64,000 bases of DNA from the NCBI GenBank assembly GCA_036250195.1, contig JAVHZZ010000003.1:35806335-35870334 (forward strand). Direction: 5' to 3'. The position numbers and the translations under genes were made by a program. Under the pieces are notes generated by a model, which worked only from the letters and a program-made list of their open reading frames with translations, was not told the origin of the DNA and did no database searches. Below, in pieces: positions 12,048 to 25,335 of the stretch (positions are counted from its first letter, which is position 1; each line of letters starts with the position of its first letter). The stretch is from Mixophyes australis (Eukaryota; Chordata; Amphibia; Anura; Limnodynastidae).

Positions 12048-12132
12048 GGCTCTGTGGCGCAATGGATAGTGCATTGGACTTCTAGTATGTTTTAGTTATT
12101 CAAAGGTTGTGAGTTTGAGTCCCACCAGATCA
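12048..12132 (+). pseudogene. tRNA-Arg relic, acceptor-stem deletion
   Basis: One G is missing from the 3' acceptor strand (CAGATC for CAGAGTC). The T stem has a mismatch (GTGAG), the D stem gains a wobble pair, the intron has TTTTAG for TTGTAG, and the T loop is TTTGAGT. Unlikely to give a functional tRNA. Confidence 0.8.
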
Positions 12133-13037
12133 TTGCATCACTTGCAAACTTTTAACATTCACATATATCTGGATGTAACTTACAGATTGTAGGTTTGAAT
12201 CCTAACAAAAATGTAGAAATGAGCTTTCCTACCTAAAATCCTCTAATTGGGTAGGACAAAATACTGGAATAATTCCTGATACTTGAAATAGAATTTATAG
12301 GCTTAATAGCCAGTTGGAAGACTCAGTCATGTCTTTTAGTGCCATTTTGCAGAGTTGTAAAACTTTCACAATCCATAACAACATTTCTTACCATGGAATC
12401 AATTATTACATTCCACTATTTGATTTCAATGTTACAGATGATAAAAGTGGAATAATACTGGAAAAAGTCCTGATAAAATACCGGAGTGACTCCTCATATT
12501 TCAAATAGGACTTCTAGCCAAACTTGGCATTTGGAATACTCAGACATGTCTATTTTTGCCACTTTGACAATCCATAGCAACATTTCTTTCCATGGAATCA
12601 ATTATTTCACTCGACAATGTGATTTCATTGTTACAGATGATAAAAGTGGAATAATACTTGAAAAAAATTTGATAAAATGCTGGAGTGACTCCTCTTATTT
12701 CAAACAGGACTTCTAGCCAAAATTGGCATTTGGAAGACACAGACATGGTTATTTTTGCCATTTGGCAGACAGGTTGTGAATATCTGACACTCTTTTTGAA
12801 ATTTGTAACAATGGAAACATTTTTTCAATCCACCACTTGAACCCATTGTTACCGATAATAATTGAAGAAATATGTCTGTGACATTCTTCTGTGTCTCACT
12901 CAACCAAGAATCCAACTGTCAATCAGTAATAACAAGCTTTGAGCTCCTACTCGGTACCAACCGCTATCTTGTCTGCTACTTTTCTGCCATCAACCTGTAC
13001 CTGTATGTGTTAAAAAAGGAAATGCACTACCAACAGG

Positions 13038-13122
13038 GGCACTGTGGCGCAATGGATAGCGCATTGGACTTCTAGTATGTTGTAGTTATTCAAAGGTTGT
13101 GGGTTTGAGTCCCACCAGATCA
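13038..13122 (+). pseudogene. tRNA-Arg relic, acceptor-stem deletion
   Basis: The 5' acceptor strand is GGCACTG and the 3' strand has lost one base, so the stem is broken on both sides. Anticodon TCT and intron are intact. Confidence 0.8.
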
Positions 13123-14022
13123 TTGCATCACTTGCAAACTTTTAACATTCACATATGTCTGGATGTAACTTACAGATTGTAGGTTTGAATCCTAACAAAA
13201 ATGTAGAAATGAGCTTTCCTACCTAAAATCCTCAAATTGGGACAAAATACTGGAATAATTCCTGATACTTGAAATAGAATTTGTAGGCTTAATAGCCAGT
13301 TGGAAGACTCAGTCATGTCTTTTAGTGGGATTTTTCAGAGTTGTAAAACTTTCACAATCCATAACAACATTTCTTACCATGGAATCAATTATTATATTCC
13401 ACTATTTGATTTCAATGTTACAGATGATAAAAGTGGAATAATACTGGAAAAATTCCTGATAAAATACCGGAGTGACTCCTCATATTTGAAACAGGACTTC
13501 TAGCCAAACTTGGCATTTGAAATACTCAGACATGTCTATTTTTGCCACTTTGACAATCCATAGCAACATTTCTTTCCATGGAATCAATTATTTCACTCCA
13601 CCATGTGAGTTCATTGTTACAGATGATAAAAGTGGAATAATACTGGAAAAAATTTTGATAAAATGCTGGAGGGACTCCTCTTATTTCAAACAGGACTTCT
13701 AGCCAAAATTGGCATTTGGAAGACACAGACATGGTTATTTTTGCCATTTGGCAGACAGGTTGTGAATATCTGACACTCTTTTTGAAATTTGTAACAAAGA
13801 AAACATTTTTTCAATCCACCACTTGAACCCATTGTTACCGATAATAATTGAAAAATATGTCTGTGACATTCTTCTGTGTCTCACTCAACCAAGAATCCAA
13901 CTGTCAATCAGTAATAACAAGCTTTGAGCTCCTACTCGGTACCAACCGCTATCTTGTCTGCTACTTTTCTGCCATCAACCTGTACCTGTATGTGTTAAAA
14001 AAGGAAATGCACTACCAACAGG

Positions 14023-14107
14023 GGCTCTGTGGCGCAATGGATAGCGCATTGGACTTCTAGTATGTTGTAGTTATTCAAAGGTTGTGGGTTTGAGTCCCAC
14101 GAGATCA
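14023..14107 (+). pseudogene. tRNA-Arg relic, acceptor-stem deletion
   Basis: Shares the 1-base acceptor loss and TTTGAGT T loop with its neighbour, with one further change (CCCACGAGATC) at the base of the acceptor stem. Confidence 0.8.
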
Positions 14108-15007
14108 TTGCATCACTTGCAAACTTTTAACATTCACATATGTCTGGATGTAACTTACAGATTGTAGGTTTGAATCCTAACAAAAATGTAGAAATGAGCT
14201 TTCCTACCTAAAATCCTCAAATTGGGACAAAATACTGGAATAATTCCTGATACTTGAAATAGAATTTGTAGGCTTAATAGCCAGTTGGAAGACTCAGTCA
14301 TGTCTTTTAGTGGGATTTTTCAGAGTTGTAAAACTTTCACAATCCATAACAACATTTCTTACCATGGAATCAATTATTATATTCCACTATTTGATTTCAA
14401 TGTTACAGATGATAAAAGTGGAATAATACTGGAAAAATTCCTGATAAAATACCGGAGTGACTCCTCATATTTGAAACAGGACTTCTAGCCAAACTTGGCA
14501 TTTGAAATACTCAGACATGTCTATTTTTGCCACTTTGACAATCCATAGCAACATTTCTTTCCATGGAATCAATTATTTCACTCCACCATGTGAGTTCATT
14601 GTTACAGATGATAAAAGTGGAATAATACTGGAAAAAATTTTGATAAAATGCTGGAGGGACTCCTCTTATTTCAAACAGGACTTCTAGCCAAAATTGGCAT
14701 TTGGAAGACACAGACATGGTTATTTTTGCCATTTGGCAGACAGGTTGTGAATATCTGACACTCTTTTTGAAATTTGTAACAAAGAAAACATTTTTTCAAT
14801 CCACCACTTGAACCCATTGTTACCGATAATAATTGAAAAATATGTCTGTGACATTCTTCTGTGTCTCACTCAACCAAGAATCCAACTGTCAATCAGTAAT
14901 AACAAGCTTTGAGCTCCTACTCGGTACCAACCACTATCTTGTCTGCTACTTTTCTGCCATCAACCTGTACCTGTATGTGTTAAAAAAGAAAATTTACTAC
15001 CAGCAGG

Positions 15008-15093
15008 GGCTCTGTGGCGCAATGGATAGCGCATTGGACTTCTAGTATGTTGTAGTTATTCAAAGGTTGTGGGTTCGAGTCCCACCAGAGTCA
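15008..15093 (+). tRNA. trnar-ucu: tRNA-Arg(UCU), consensus copy
   Basis: Identical to consensus. It heads a 792-bp unit whose downstream B-box-like motif is changed to GGTTTCAATCC. Confidence 0.94.
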
Positions 15094-15799
15094 TTGCATC
15101 ACTTGCAAACTTTTAACATTCACATATGTCTGGATGTAAGTTACAGATTGTAGGTTTCAATCCTAACTAAAATGTAGAAATGAGCTTTCCTACCTAAAAT
15201 CCTCAAATTGGGTAGGACAAAATACTGGAATAATTTCTCATACTTGAAATAGAATTTGTAGGCTTAATAGCCAGTTGGAAGACTCAGTCATGTCTTTTAG
15301 TGCCATTTTGCAGAGTTGTAAAACTTTCACAATCCATAACAACATTTCTTACCATGGAATCAATTATTTCACTCCACCATTTGATTTCATTGTTACAGAT
15401 GATAAAAGTGGAATAATACTGGAAAAAATTTTGATAAAATGCTGGAGTGACTCCTCTTATTTCAAACAGGACTTCTAGCCAAAATTGGCATTTGGAAGAC
15501 ACAGACATGGTTATTTTTGCCATTTGGCAGACAGGTTGTGAATATCTGACACTCTTTTTGAAATTTGTAACAATGGAAACATTTTTTCAATCCACCACTT
15601 GAACCCATTGTTACCAATAATAATTGAAGAAATATGTCTGTGACATTCTTCTGTGTCTCACTCAACCAAGAATCCATCTGTCAATCAGTAATAACAAGCT
15701 TTGAGCTCCTACTCGGTACCAACCACTATCTTGTCTGCTACTTTTCTGCCATCAACCTGTACCTGTATGTGTTAAAAAAGAAAATTTACTACCAACAGA

Positions 15800-15885
15800 G
15801 GCTCTGTGGCGCAATGGATAGCGCATTGGACTTCTAGTATGTTGTAGTTATTCAAAGGTTGTGGGTTCGAGTCCCACCAGAGTCA
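15800..15885 (+). tRNA. trnar-ucu: tRNA-Arg(UCU), consensus copy
   Basis: Identical to consensus. Confidence 0.94.
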
Positions 15886-16786
15886 TTGCATCACTTGCAA
15901 ACTTTTAACATTCACATATGCTTGGATGTAAATTACAGATTGTAGGTTTGAATCCTAACAAAAATGTAGAAATGAGCTTTCCTACCGAAAATCCTCAAAT
16001 TGGGACAAAATACTGAAATAATTCCTGATACTTGAAATAGAATTTGTAGGCTTAATAGCCAGTTGGAAGACTCAGTCATGTCTTTTAGTGCCATTTTGCA
16101 GAGTTGTAAAACTTTCACAATCCATAACAACATTTCTTACCATGGAATCAATTATTACATTCCACTATTTGATTTCAATGTTACAGATGATAAAAGTGGA
16201 ATAATACTGGAAAAAGTCCTGATAAAATACCGGAGTGACTCCTCGTATTTCAAACAGGACTTCTAGCCAAACTTGGCATTTGGAATACTCAGACATGTCT
16301 ATTTTTGCCACTTTGACAATCCATAGCAACATTTCTTTCCATGGAATCAATTATTTCACTCCACCATGTGATTTCATTGTTACAGATGATAAAAGTGGAA
16401 TAATACTGGAAAAAATTTTGATAAAATGCTGGAGTGACTCCTCTTATTTCAAACAGGACTTCTAGCCAAAATTGGCATTTGGAAGACACAGACATGGTTA
16501 TTTTTGCCATTTGGCAGACAGGTTGTGAATATCTGACACTCTTTTTGAAATTTGTAACAATGGAAACATTTTTTCAATCCACCACTTGAACCCATTGTTA
16601 CCGATAATAATTGAAGAAATATGTCTGTGACATTCTTCTGTGTCTCACTCAACCAAGAATCCAACTGTCAATCAGTAATAACAAGCTTTGAGCTCCTACT
16701 CGGTACCAACCGCTATCTTGTCTGCTACTTTTCTGCCATCAACCTGTACCTGTATGTGTTAAAAAAGAAAATTTACTACCAACAGA

Positions 16787-16872
16787 GGCTCTGTGGCGCA
16801 ATGGATAGCGCATTGGACTTCTAGTATGTTGTAGTTATTCAAAGGTTGTGGGTTCGAGTCCCACCAGAGTCA
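16787..16872 (+). tRNA. trnar-ucu: tRNA-Arg(UCU), consensus copy
   Basis: Identical to consensus; its 954-bp unit is a copy of the one at 10107. Confidence 0.94.
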
Positions 16873-17740
16873 TTGCATCACTTGCAAACTTTTAACATTC
16901 ACATATGTTTGGATGTAACTTACAGATTGTAGGTTTGAATCCTAACAAAAATGTAGAAATGAGCTTTCCTACCGAAAATCCTCAAATTGGGACAAAATAC
17001 TGAAATAATTCCTGATACTTGAAATAGAATTTGTATGCTTAATAGCCAGTTAGAAGACTCAGTCATGTCTTTTAGTGCCATTTTGCAGAGTTACCATGGA
17101 ATCAATTATTACATTCCACTATTTGATTTCAATGTTACAGATGATAAAAGTGGAATAATACTGGAAAAAGTCCTGATAAAATACCGGAGTAACTCCTCAT
17201 ATTTCAAACAGGACTTCTAGCCAAACTTGGCATTTGGAATACTCAGACATGTCTATTTTTGCCACTTTGACAATCCATAGCAACATTTCTTTCCATGGAA
17301 TCAATTATTTCACTCCACCATGTGATTTCATTGTTACAGATGATAAAAGTGGAATAATTCTGGAAAAAATTTTGATAAAATGCTGGAGTGACTCCTCTTA
17401 TTTCAAACAGGACTTCTAGCCAAAATTGGCATTTGGAAGACACAGACATGGTTATTTTTGCCATTTGGCAGACAGGTTGTGAATATCTGACACTCTTTTT
17501 GAAATTTGTAACAATGGAAACATTTTTTCAATCCACCACTTGAACCCATTGTTACCGATAATAATTGAAGAAATATGTCTGTGACATTCTTCTGTGTCTC
17601 ACTCAACCAAGAATCCAACTGTCAATCAGTAATAACAAGCTTTGAGCTCCTACTCTGTACCAACCGCTATTTTGTCTGCTACTTTTCTGCCATCAACCTG
17701 TACCTGTATGTGTTAAAAAAGAAAATTTACTACCAACAGG

Positions 17741-17826
17741 GGCTCTGTGGCGCAATGGATAGCGCATTGAACTTCTAGTATGTTGTAGTTATTCAAAGGT
17801 TGTGGGTTTGAGTCCCACCAGAGTCA
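17741..17826 (+). tRNA. trnar-ucu: tRNA-Arg(UCU), near-consensus
   Basis: Two changes. G30 to A turns the G-T pair of the anticodon stem into an A-T pair, and the T loop is TTTGAGT. All stems still form, so function is possible. Confidence 0.8.
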
Positions 17827-18724
17827 TTGCATCACTTGCAAACTTTTAACATTCACATATGTCTGGATGTAACTTACAGATTGTAGGTTTGAATCCTAAC
17901 TAAAATGTAGAAATGAGCTTTCCTACCGAAAATCCTCAAATTGGGACAAAATACTGAAATAATTCCTGATACTTGAAATAGAATTTATAGGCTTAATAGC
18001 CAGTTGGAAGACTCAGTCATGTCTTTTAGTGCCATTTTGCAGAGTTGTAAAACTTTCACAATCCATAACAACATTTCTTACCATGGAATCAGTTATTACA
18101 TTCCACTATTTGATTTCAATGTTACAGATGATAAAAGTGGAATAATACTGGAAAAAGTCCTGATAAAATACCGGAGTAACTCCTCATATTTCAAACAGGA
18201 CTTCTAGCCAAACTTGGCATTTGGAATACTCAGACATGTCTATTTTTGCCACTTTGACAATCCATAGCAAAATTTCTTTCCATGGAATCAATTATTTCAC
18301 TCCACCATGTGATTTCATTGTTACAGATGATAAAAGTGGAATAATACTGGAAAAAATTTTGATAAAATGCTGGAGTGACTCCTCTTATTTCAAACAGGAC
18401 TTCTAGCCAAAATTGGCATTTGGAAGACACAGACATGGTTATTTTTGCCATTTGGCAGACAGGTTGTGAATATCTGACACTTTTTGAAATTTGTAACAAT
18501 GGAAACATTTTTTTAATCCACCACTTGAACACATTGTTACCGATAATAATTGAAAAATATGTCTGTGACATTCTTCTGTGTCTCACTCAACCAAGAATCC
18601 AACTGTCAATCAGTAATAACAAGCTTTGAGCTCCTACTCGGTACCAACCACTATCTTGTCTGCTACTTTTCTGCCATCAACCTGTACCTGTATGTGTTAA
18701 AAAAGAAAATTTACTACCAGCAGG

Positions 18725-18810
18725 GGCTCTGTGGCGCAACGGATAGCGCATTGGACTTCTAGTATGTTGTAGTTATTCAAAGGTTGTGGGTTCGAGTCCC
18801 ACCAGAGTCA
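18725..18810 (+). tRNA. trnar-ucu: tRNA-Arg(UCU), near-consensus
   Basis: Single change in the D loop (AACGGATA for AATGGATA), which also falls in the A box. Otherwise intact. Heads a 792-bp unit. Confidence 0.85.
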
Positions 18811-19516
18811 TTGCATCACTTGCAAACTTTTAACATTCACATATGTCTGGATGTAAGTTACAGATTGTAGGTTTCAATCCTAACTAAAATGTAGAAATGA
18901 GCTTTCCTACCTAAAATCCTCAAATTGGGTAGGACAAAATACTGGAATAATTTCTCATACTTGAAATAGAATTTGTAGGCTTAATAGCCAGTTGGAAGAC
19001 TCAGTCATGTCTTTTAGTGCCATTTTGCAGAGTTGTAAAACTTTCACAATCCATAGCAACATTTCTTTCCATGGAATCAATTATTTCACTCCACCATTTG
19101 ATTTCATTGTTACAGATGATAAAAGTGGAATAATACTGGAAAAAATTTTGATAAAATGCTGGAGTGACTCCTCTTATTTCAAACAGGACTTCTAGCCAAA
19201 ATTGGCATTTGGAAGACACAGACATGGTTATTTTTGCCATTTGGCAGACAGGTTGTGAATATCTGACACTCTTTTTGAAATTTGTAACAATGGAAACATT
19301 ATTTCAATCCACCACTTGAACCCATTGTTACCGATAATAATTGAAGAAATATGTCTGTGACATTCTTCTGTGTCTCACTCAACCAAGAATCCATCTGTCA
19401 ATCAGTAATAACAAGCTTTGAGCTCCTACTCGGTACCAACCACTATCTTGTCTGCTACTTTTCTGCCATCAACCTGTACCTGTATGTGTTAAAAAAGAAA
19501 AGTTACTATCAACAGG

Positions 19517-19602
19517 GGCTCTGTGGCGCAATGGATAGCGCATTGGACTTCTAGTATGTTGTAGTTATTCAAAGGTTGTGGGTTCGAGTCCCACCAGAGT
19601 CA
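19517..19602 (+). tRNA. trnar-ucu: tRNA-Arg(UCU), consensus copy
   Basis: Identical to consensus; opens pentameric block 3. Confidence 0.94.
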
Positions 19603-20507
19603 TTGCATCACTTGCAAACTTTTAACATTCACATATGTCTGGATGTAACTTACAGATTGTAGGTTTGAATCCTAACAAAAATGTAGAAATGAGCTTTCCT
19701 ACCTAAAATCCTCAAATTGGGTAGGACAAAATACTGGAATAATTCCTGATACTTGAAATAGAATTTATAGGCTTAATAGCCAGTTGGAAGACTCAGTCAT
19801 GTCTTTTAGTGCCATTTTGCAGAGTTGTAAAACTTTCACAATCCATAACAACATTTCTTACCATGGAATCAATTATTACATTCCACTATTTGATTTCAAT
19901 GTTACAGATGATAAAAGTGGAATAATACTGGAAAAATTCCTGATAAAATACCGGAGTAACTCCTCATATTTGAAACAGGACTTCTAGCCAAACTTGGCAT
20001 TTGGAATACTCAGACATGTCTATTTTTGCCACTTTGACAATCCATAGCAACATTTCTTTCCATGGAATCAATTATTTCACTCCACCATGTGATTTCATTG
20101 TTACAGATGATAAAAGTGGAATAATACTGTAAAATTTTTTGATAAAATGCTGGAGGGACTCCTCTTATTTCAAACAGGACTTCTAGCCAAAATTGGCATT
20201 TGGAAGACACAGACATGGTTATTTTTGCCATTTGGCAGACAGGTTGTGAATATCTGACACTCTTTTTGAAATTTGTAACAATGGAAACATTTTTTCAATC
20301 CACCACTTGAACCCATTGTTACCGATAATAATTGAAGAAATATGTCTGTGACATTCTTCTGTGTCTCACTCAACCAAGAATCCAACTGTCAATCAGTAAT
20401 AACAAGCTTTGAGCTCCTACTCGGTACCAACCGCTATCTTGTCTGCTACTTTTCTGCCGTCAACCTGTACCTGTATGTGTTAAAAAAGAAAACTCACTAC
20501 TAACAGG

Positions 20508-20592
20508 GGCTCTGTGGCGCAATGGATAGTGCATTGGACTTCTAGTATGTTTTAGTTATTCAAAGGTTGTGAGTTTGAGTCCCACCAGATCA
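20508..20592 (+). pseudogene. tRNA-Arg relic, acceptor-stem deletion
   Basis: Same set of changes as the copy at 12048, 8460 bp upstream, including GTGAG in the T stem. Confidence 0.8.
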
Positions 20593-21497
20593 TTGCATCA
20601 CTTGCAAACTTTTAACATTCACATATATCTGGATGTAACTTACAGATTGTAGGTTTGAATCCTAACAAAAATGTAGAAATGAGCTTTCCTACCTAAAATC
20701 CTCTAATTGGGTAGGACAAAATACTGGAATAATTCCTGATACTTGAAATAGAATTTATAGGCTTAATAGCCAGTTGGAAGACTCAGTCATGTCTTTTAGT
20801 GCCATTTTGCAGAGTTGTAAAACTTTCACAATCCATAACAACATTTCTTACCATGGAATCAATTATTACATTCCACTATTTGATTTCAATGTTACAGATG
20901 ATAAAAGTGGAATAATACTGGAAAAATTCCTGATAAAATACCGGAGTGACTCCTCATATTTCAAATAGGACTTCTAGCCAAACTTGGCATTTGGAATACT
21001 CAGACATGTCTATTTTTGCCACTTTGACAATCCATAGCAACATTTCTTTCCATGGAATCAATTATTTCACTCCACCATGTGATTTCATTGTTACAGATGA
21101 TAAAAGTGGAATAATACTGGAAAAAAATTTGATAAAATGCTGGAGTGACTCCTCTTATTTCAAGCAGGACTTCTAGCCAAAATTGGCATTTGGAAGACAC
21201 AGACATGGTTATTTTTGCCATTTGGCAGACAGGTTGTGAATATCTGACACTCTTTTTGAAATTTGTAACAATGGAAACATTTTTTCAATCCACCACTTGA
21301 ACCCATTGTTACCGATAATAATTGAAGAAATATGTCTGTGACATTCTTCTGTGTCTCACTCAACCAAGAATCCAACTGTCAATCAGTAATAACAAGCTTT
21401 GAGCTCCTACTCGGTACCAACCGCTATCTTGTCTGCTACTTTTCTGCCATCAACCTGTACCTGTATGTGTTAAAAAAGGAAATGCACTACCAACAGG

Positions 21498-21582
21498 GGC
21501 TCTGTGGCGCAATGGATAGCGCATTGGACTTCTAGTATGTTGTAGTTATTCAAAGGTTGTGGGTTTGAGTCCCACCAGATCA
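21498..21582 (+). pseudogene. tRNA-Arg relic, acceptor-stem deletion
   Basis: Lost acceptor G and T loop TTTGAGT; the 5' acceptor strand is normal, unlike its counterpart at 13038. Confidence 0.78.
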
Positions 21583-22482
21583 TTGCATCACTTGCAAACT
21601 TTTAACATTCACATATGTCTGGATGTAACTTACAGATTGTAGGTTTGAATCCTAACAAAAATGTAGAAATGAGCTTTCCTACCTAAAATCCTCAAATTGG
21701 GACAAAATACTGGAATAATTCCTGATACTTGAAATAGAATTTGTAGGCTTAATAGCCAGTTGGAAGACTCAGTCATGTCTTTTAGTGGGATTTTTCAGAG
21801 TTGTAAAACTTTCACAATCCATAACAACATTTCTTACCATGGAATCAATTATTATATTCCACTATTTGATTTCAATGTTACAGATGATAAAAGTGGAATA
21901 ATACTGGAAAAATTCCTGATAAAATACCGGAGTGACTCCTCATATTTGAAACAGGACTTCTAGCCAAACTTGGCATTTGAAATACTCAGACATGTCTATT
22001 TTTGCCACTTTGACAATCCATAGCAACATTTCTTTCCATGGAATCAATTATTTCACTCCACCATGTGAGTTCATTGTTACAGATGATAAAAGTGGAATAA
22101 TACTGGAAAAAATTTTGATAAAATGCTGGAGGGACTCCTCTTATTTCAAACAGGACTTCTAGCCAAAATTGGCATTTGGAAGACACAGACATGGTTATTT
22201 TTGCCATTTGGCAGACAGGTTGTGAATATCTGACACTCTTTTTGAAATTTGTAACAAAGAAAACATTTTTTCAATCCACCACTTGAACCCATTGTTACCG
22301 ATAATAATTGAAAAATATGTCTGTGACATTCTTCTGTGTCTCACTCAACCAAGAATCCAACTGTCAATCAGTAATAACAAGCTTTGAGCTCCTACTCGGT
22401 ACCAACCGCTATCTTGTCTGCTACTTTTCTGCCATCAACCTGTACCTGTATGTGTTAAAAAAGGAAATGCACTACCAACAGG

Positions 22483-22567
22483 GGCTCTGTGGCGCAATGG
22501 ATAGCGCATTGGACTTCTAGTATGTTGTAGTTATTCAAAGGTTGTGGGTTTGAGTCCCACCAGATCA
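22483..22567 (+). pseudogene. tRNA-Arg relic, acceptor-stem deletion
   Basis: Same two changes as at 21498; counterpart of the copy at 14023 without its extra base change. Confidence 0.78.
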
Positions 22568-23467
22568 TTGCATCACTTGCAAACTTTTAACATTCACATA
22601 TGTCTGGATGTAACTTACAGATTGTAGGTTTGAATCCTAACAAAAATGTAGAAATGAGCTTTCCTACCTAAAATCCTCAAATTGGGACAAAATACTGGAA
22701 TAATTCCTGATACTTGAAATAGAATTTGTAGGCTTAATAGCCAGTTGGAAGACTCAGTCATGTCTTTTAGTGGGATTTTTCAGAGTTGTAAAACTTTCAC
22801 AATCCATAACAACATTTCTTACCATGGAATCAATTATTATATTCCACTATTTGATTTCAATCTTACAGATGATAAAAGTGGAATAATACTGGAAAAATTC
22901 CTGATAAAATACCGGAGTGACTCCTCATATTTGAAACAGGACTTCTAGCCAAACTTGGCATTTGAAATACTCAGACATGTCTATTTTTGCCACTTTGACA
23001 ATCCATAGCAACATTTCTTTCCATGGAATCAATTATTTCACTCCACCATGTGAGTTCATTGTTACAGATGATAAAAGTGGAATAATACTGGAAAAAATTT
23101 TGATAAAATGCTGGAGGGACTCCTCTTATTTCAAACAGGACTTCTAGCCAAAATTGGCATTTGGAAGACACAGACATGGTTATTTTTGCCATTTGGCAGA
23201 CAGGTTGTGAATATCTGACACTCTTTTTGAAATTTGTAACAAAGAAAACATTTTTTCAATCCACCACTTGAACCCATTGTTACCGATAATAATTGAAAAA
23301 TATGTCTGTGACATTCTTCTGTGTCTCACTCAACCAAGAATCCAACTGTCAATCAGTAATAACAAGCTTTGAGCTCCTACTCGGTACCAACCACTATCTT
23401 GTCTGCTACTTTTCTGCCATCAACCTGTACCTGTATGTGTTAAAAAAGAAAATTTACTACCAGCAGG

Positions 23468-23553
23468 GGCTCTGTGGCGCAATGGATAGCGCATTGGACT
23501 TCTAGTATGTTGTAGTTATTCAAAGGTTGTGGGTTCGAGTCCCACCAGAGTCA
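23468..23553 (+). tRNA. trnar-ucu: tRNA-Arg(UCU), consensus copy
   Basis: Identical to consensus; heads a 792-bp unit. Confidence 0.94.
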
Positions 23554-24259
23554 TTGCATCACTTGCAAACTTTTAACATTCACATATGTCTGGATGTAAG
23601 TTACAGATTGTAGGTTTCAATCCTAACTAAAATGTAGAAATGAGCTTTCCTACCTAAAATCCTCAAATTGGGTAGGACAAAATACTGGAATAATTTCTCA
23701 TACTTGAAATAGAATTTGTAGGCTTAATAGCCAGTTGGAAGACTCAGTCATGTCTTTTAGTGCCATTTTGCAGAGTTGTAAAACTTTCACAATCCATAAC
23801 AACATTTCTTACCATGGAATCAATTATTTCACTCCACCATTTGATTTCATTGTTACAGATGATAAAAGTGGAATAATACTGGAAAAAATTTTGATAAAAT
23901 GCTGGAGTGACTCCTCTTATTTCAAACAGGACTTCTAGCCAAAATTGGCATTTGGAAGACACAGACATGGTTATTTTTGCCATTTGGCAGACAGGTTGTG
24001 AATATCTGACACTCTTTTTGAAATTTGTAACAATGGAAACATTTTTTCAATCCACCACTTGAACCCATTGTTACCAATAATAATTGAAGAAATATGTCTG
24101 TGACATTCTTCTGTGTCTCACTCAACCAAGAATCCATCTGTCAATCAGTAATAACAAGCTTTGAGCTCCTACTCGGTACCAACCACTATCTTGTCTGCTA
24201 CTTTTCTGCCATCAACCTGTACCTGTATGTGTTAAAAAAGAAAATTTACTACCAACAGA

Positions 24260-24345
24260 GGCTCTGTGGCGCAATGGATAGCGCATTGGACTTCTAGTAT
24301 GTTGTAGTTATTCAAAGGTTGTGGGTTCGAGTCCCACCAGAGTCA
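24260..24345 (+). tRNA. trnar-ucu: tRNA-Arg(UCU), consensus copy
   Basis: Identical to consensus; opens the contracted three-unit block. Confidence 0.94.
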
Positions 24346-25250
24346 TTGCATCACTTGCAAACTTTTAACATTCACATATATCTGGATGTAACTTACAGAT
24401 TGTAGGTTTGAATCCTAACAAAAATGTAGAAATGAGCTTTCCTACCTAAAATCCTCTAATTGGGTAGGACAAAATACTGGAATAATTCCTGATACTTGAA
24501 ATAGAATTTATAGGCTTAATAGCCAGTTGGAAGACTCAGTCATGTCTTTTAGTGCCATTTTGCAGAGTTGTAAAACTTTCACAATCCATAACAACATTTC
24601 TTACCATGGAATCAATTATTACATTCCACTATTTGATTTCAATGTTACAGATGATAAAAGTGGAATAATACTGGAAAAATTCCTGATAAAATACCGGAGT
24701 GACTCCTCATATTTCAAATAGGACTTCTAGCCAAACTTGGCATTTGGAATACTCAGACATGTCTATTTTTGCCACTTTGACAATCCATAGCAACATTTCT
24801 TTCCATGGAATCAATTATTTCACTCCACCATGTGATTTCATTGTTACAGATGATAAAAGTGGAATAATACTGGAAAAAAATTTGATAAAATGCTGGAGTG
24901 ACTCCTCTTATTTCAAACAGGACTTCTAGCCAAAATTGGCATTTGGAAGACACAGACATGGTTATTTTTGCCATTTGGCAGACAGGTTGTGAATATCTGA
25001 CACTCTTTTTGAAATTTGTAACAATGGAAACATTTTTTCAATCCACCACTTGAACCCATTGTTACCGATAATAATTGAAGAAATATGTCTGTGACATTCT
25101 TCTGTGTCTCACTCAACCAAGAATCCAACTGTCAATCAGTAATAACAAGCTTTGAGCTCCTACTCGGTACCAACCGCTATCTTGTCTGCTACTTTTCTGC
25201 CATCAACCTGTACCTGTATGTGTTAAAAAAGGAAATGCACTACCAACAGG

Positions 25251-25335
25251 GGCTCTGTGGCGCAATGGATAGCGCATTGGACTTCTAGTATGTTGTAGTT
25301 ATTCAAAGGTTGTGGGTTTGAGTCCCACCAGATCA
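25251..25335 (+). pseudogene. tRNA-Arg relic, acceptor-stem deletion
   Basis: Lost acceptor G and T loop TTTGAGT; anticodon TCT kept. Confidence 0.78.

Larger units (their letters stand above)
11061..15799 (+). repeat. Pentameric higher-order block 1
   Basis: Five units of 987, 990, 985, 985 and 792 bp. The order of lengths and the diagnostic variants recur in later blocks: acceptor-stem deletion in the second to fourth units, chimeric subrepeat and altered B-box-like motif in the 792-bp unit. Confidence 0.85.
15800..19516 (+). repeat. Four-unit variant higher-order block 2
   Basis: Units of 987, 954, 984 and 792 bp. The 954-bp unit carries the same 33-bp deletion in subrepeat A as the unit at 10107, and the following unit matches the one at 11061 in its variants (for example TCTGTACC where others have TCGGTACC). 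The block is a mosaic of an older segment and a pentamer end. Confidence 0.8.
19517..24259 (+). repeat. Pentameric higher-order block 3 (4743 bp)
   Basis: Units of 991, 990, 985, 985 and 792 bp. From 20508 the spacing repeats that from 12048 exactly (990, 985, 985, 792), an 8460-bp displacement. Confidence 0.85.
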
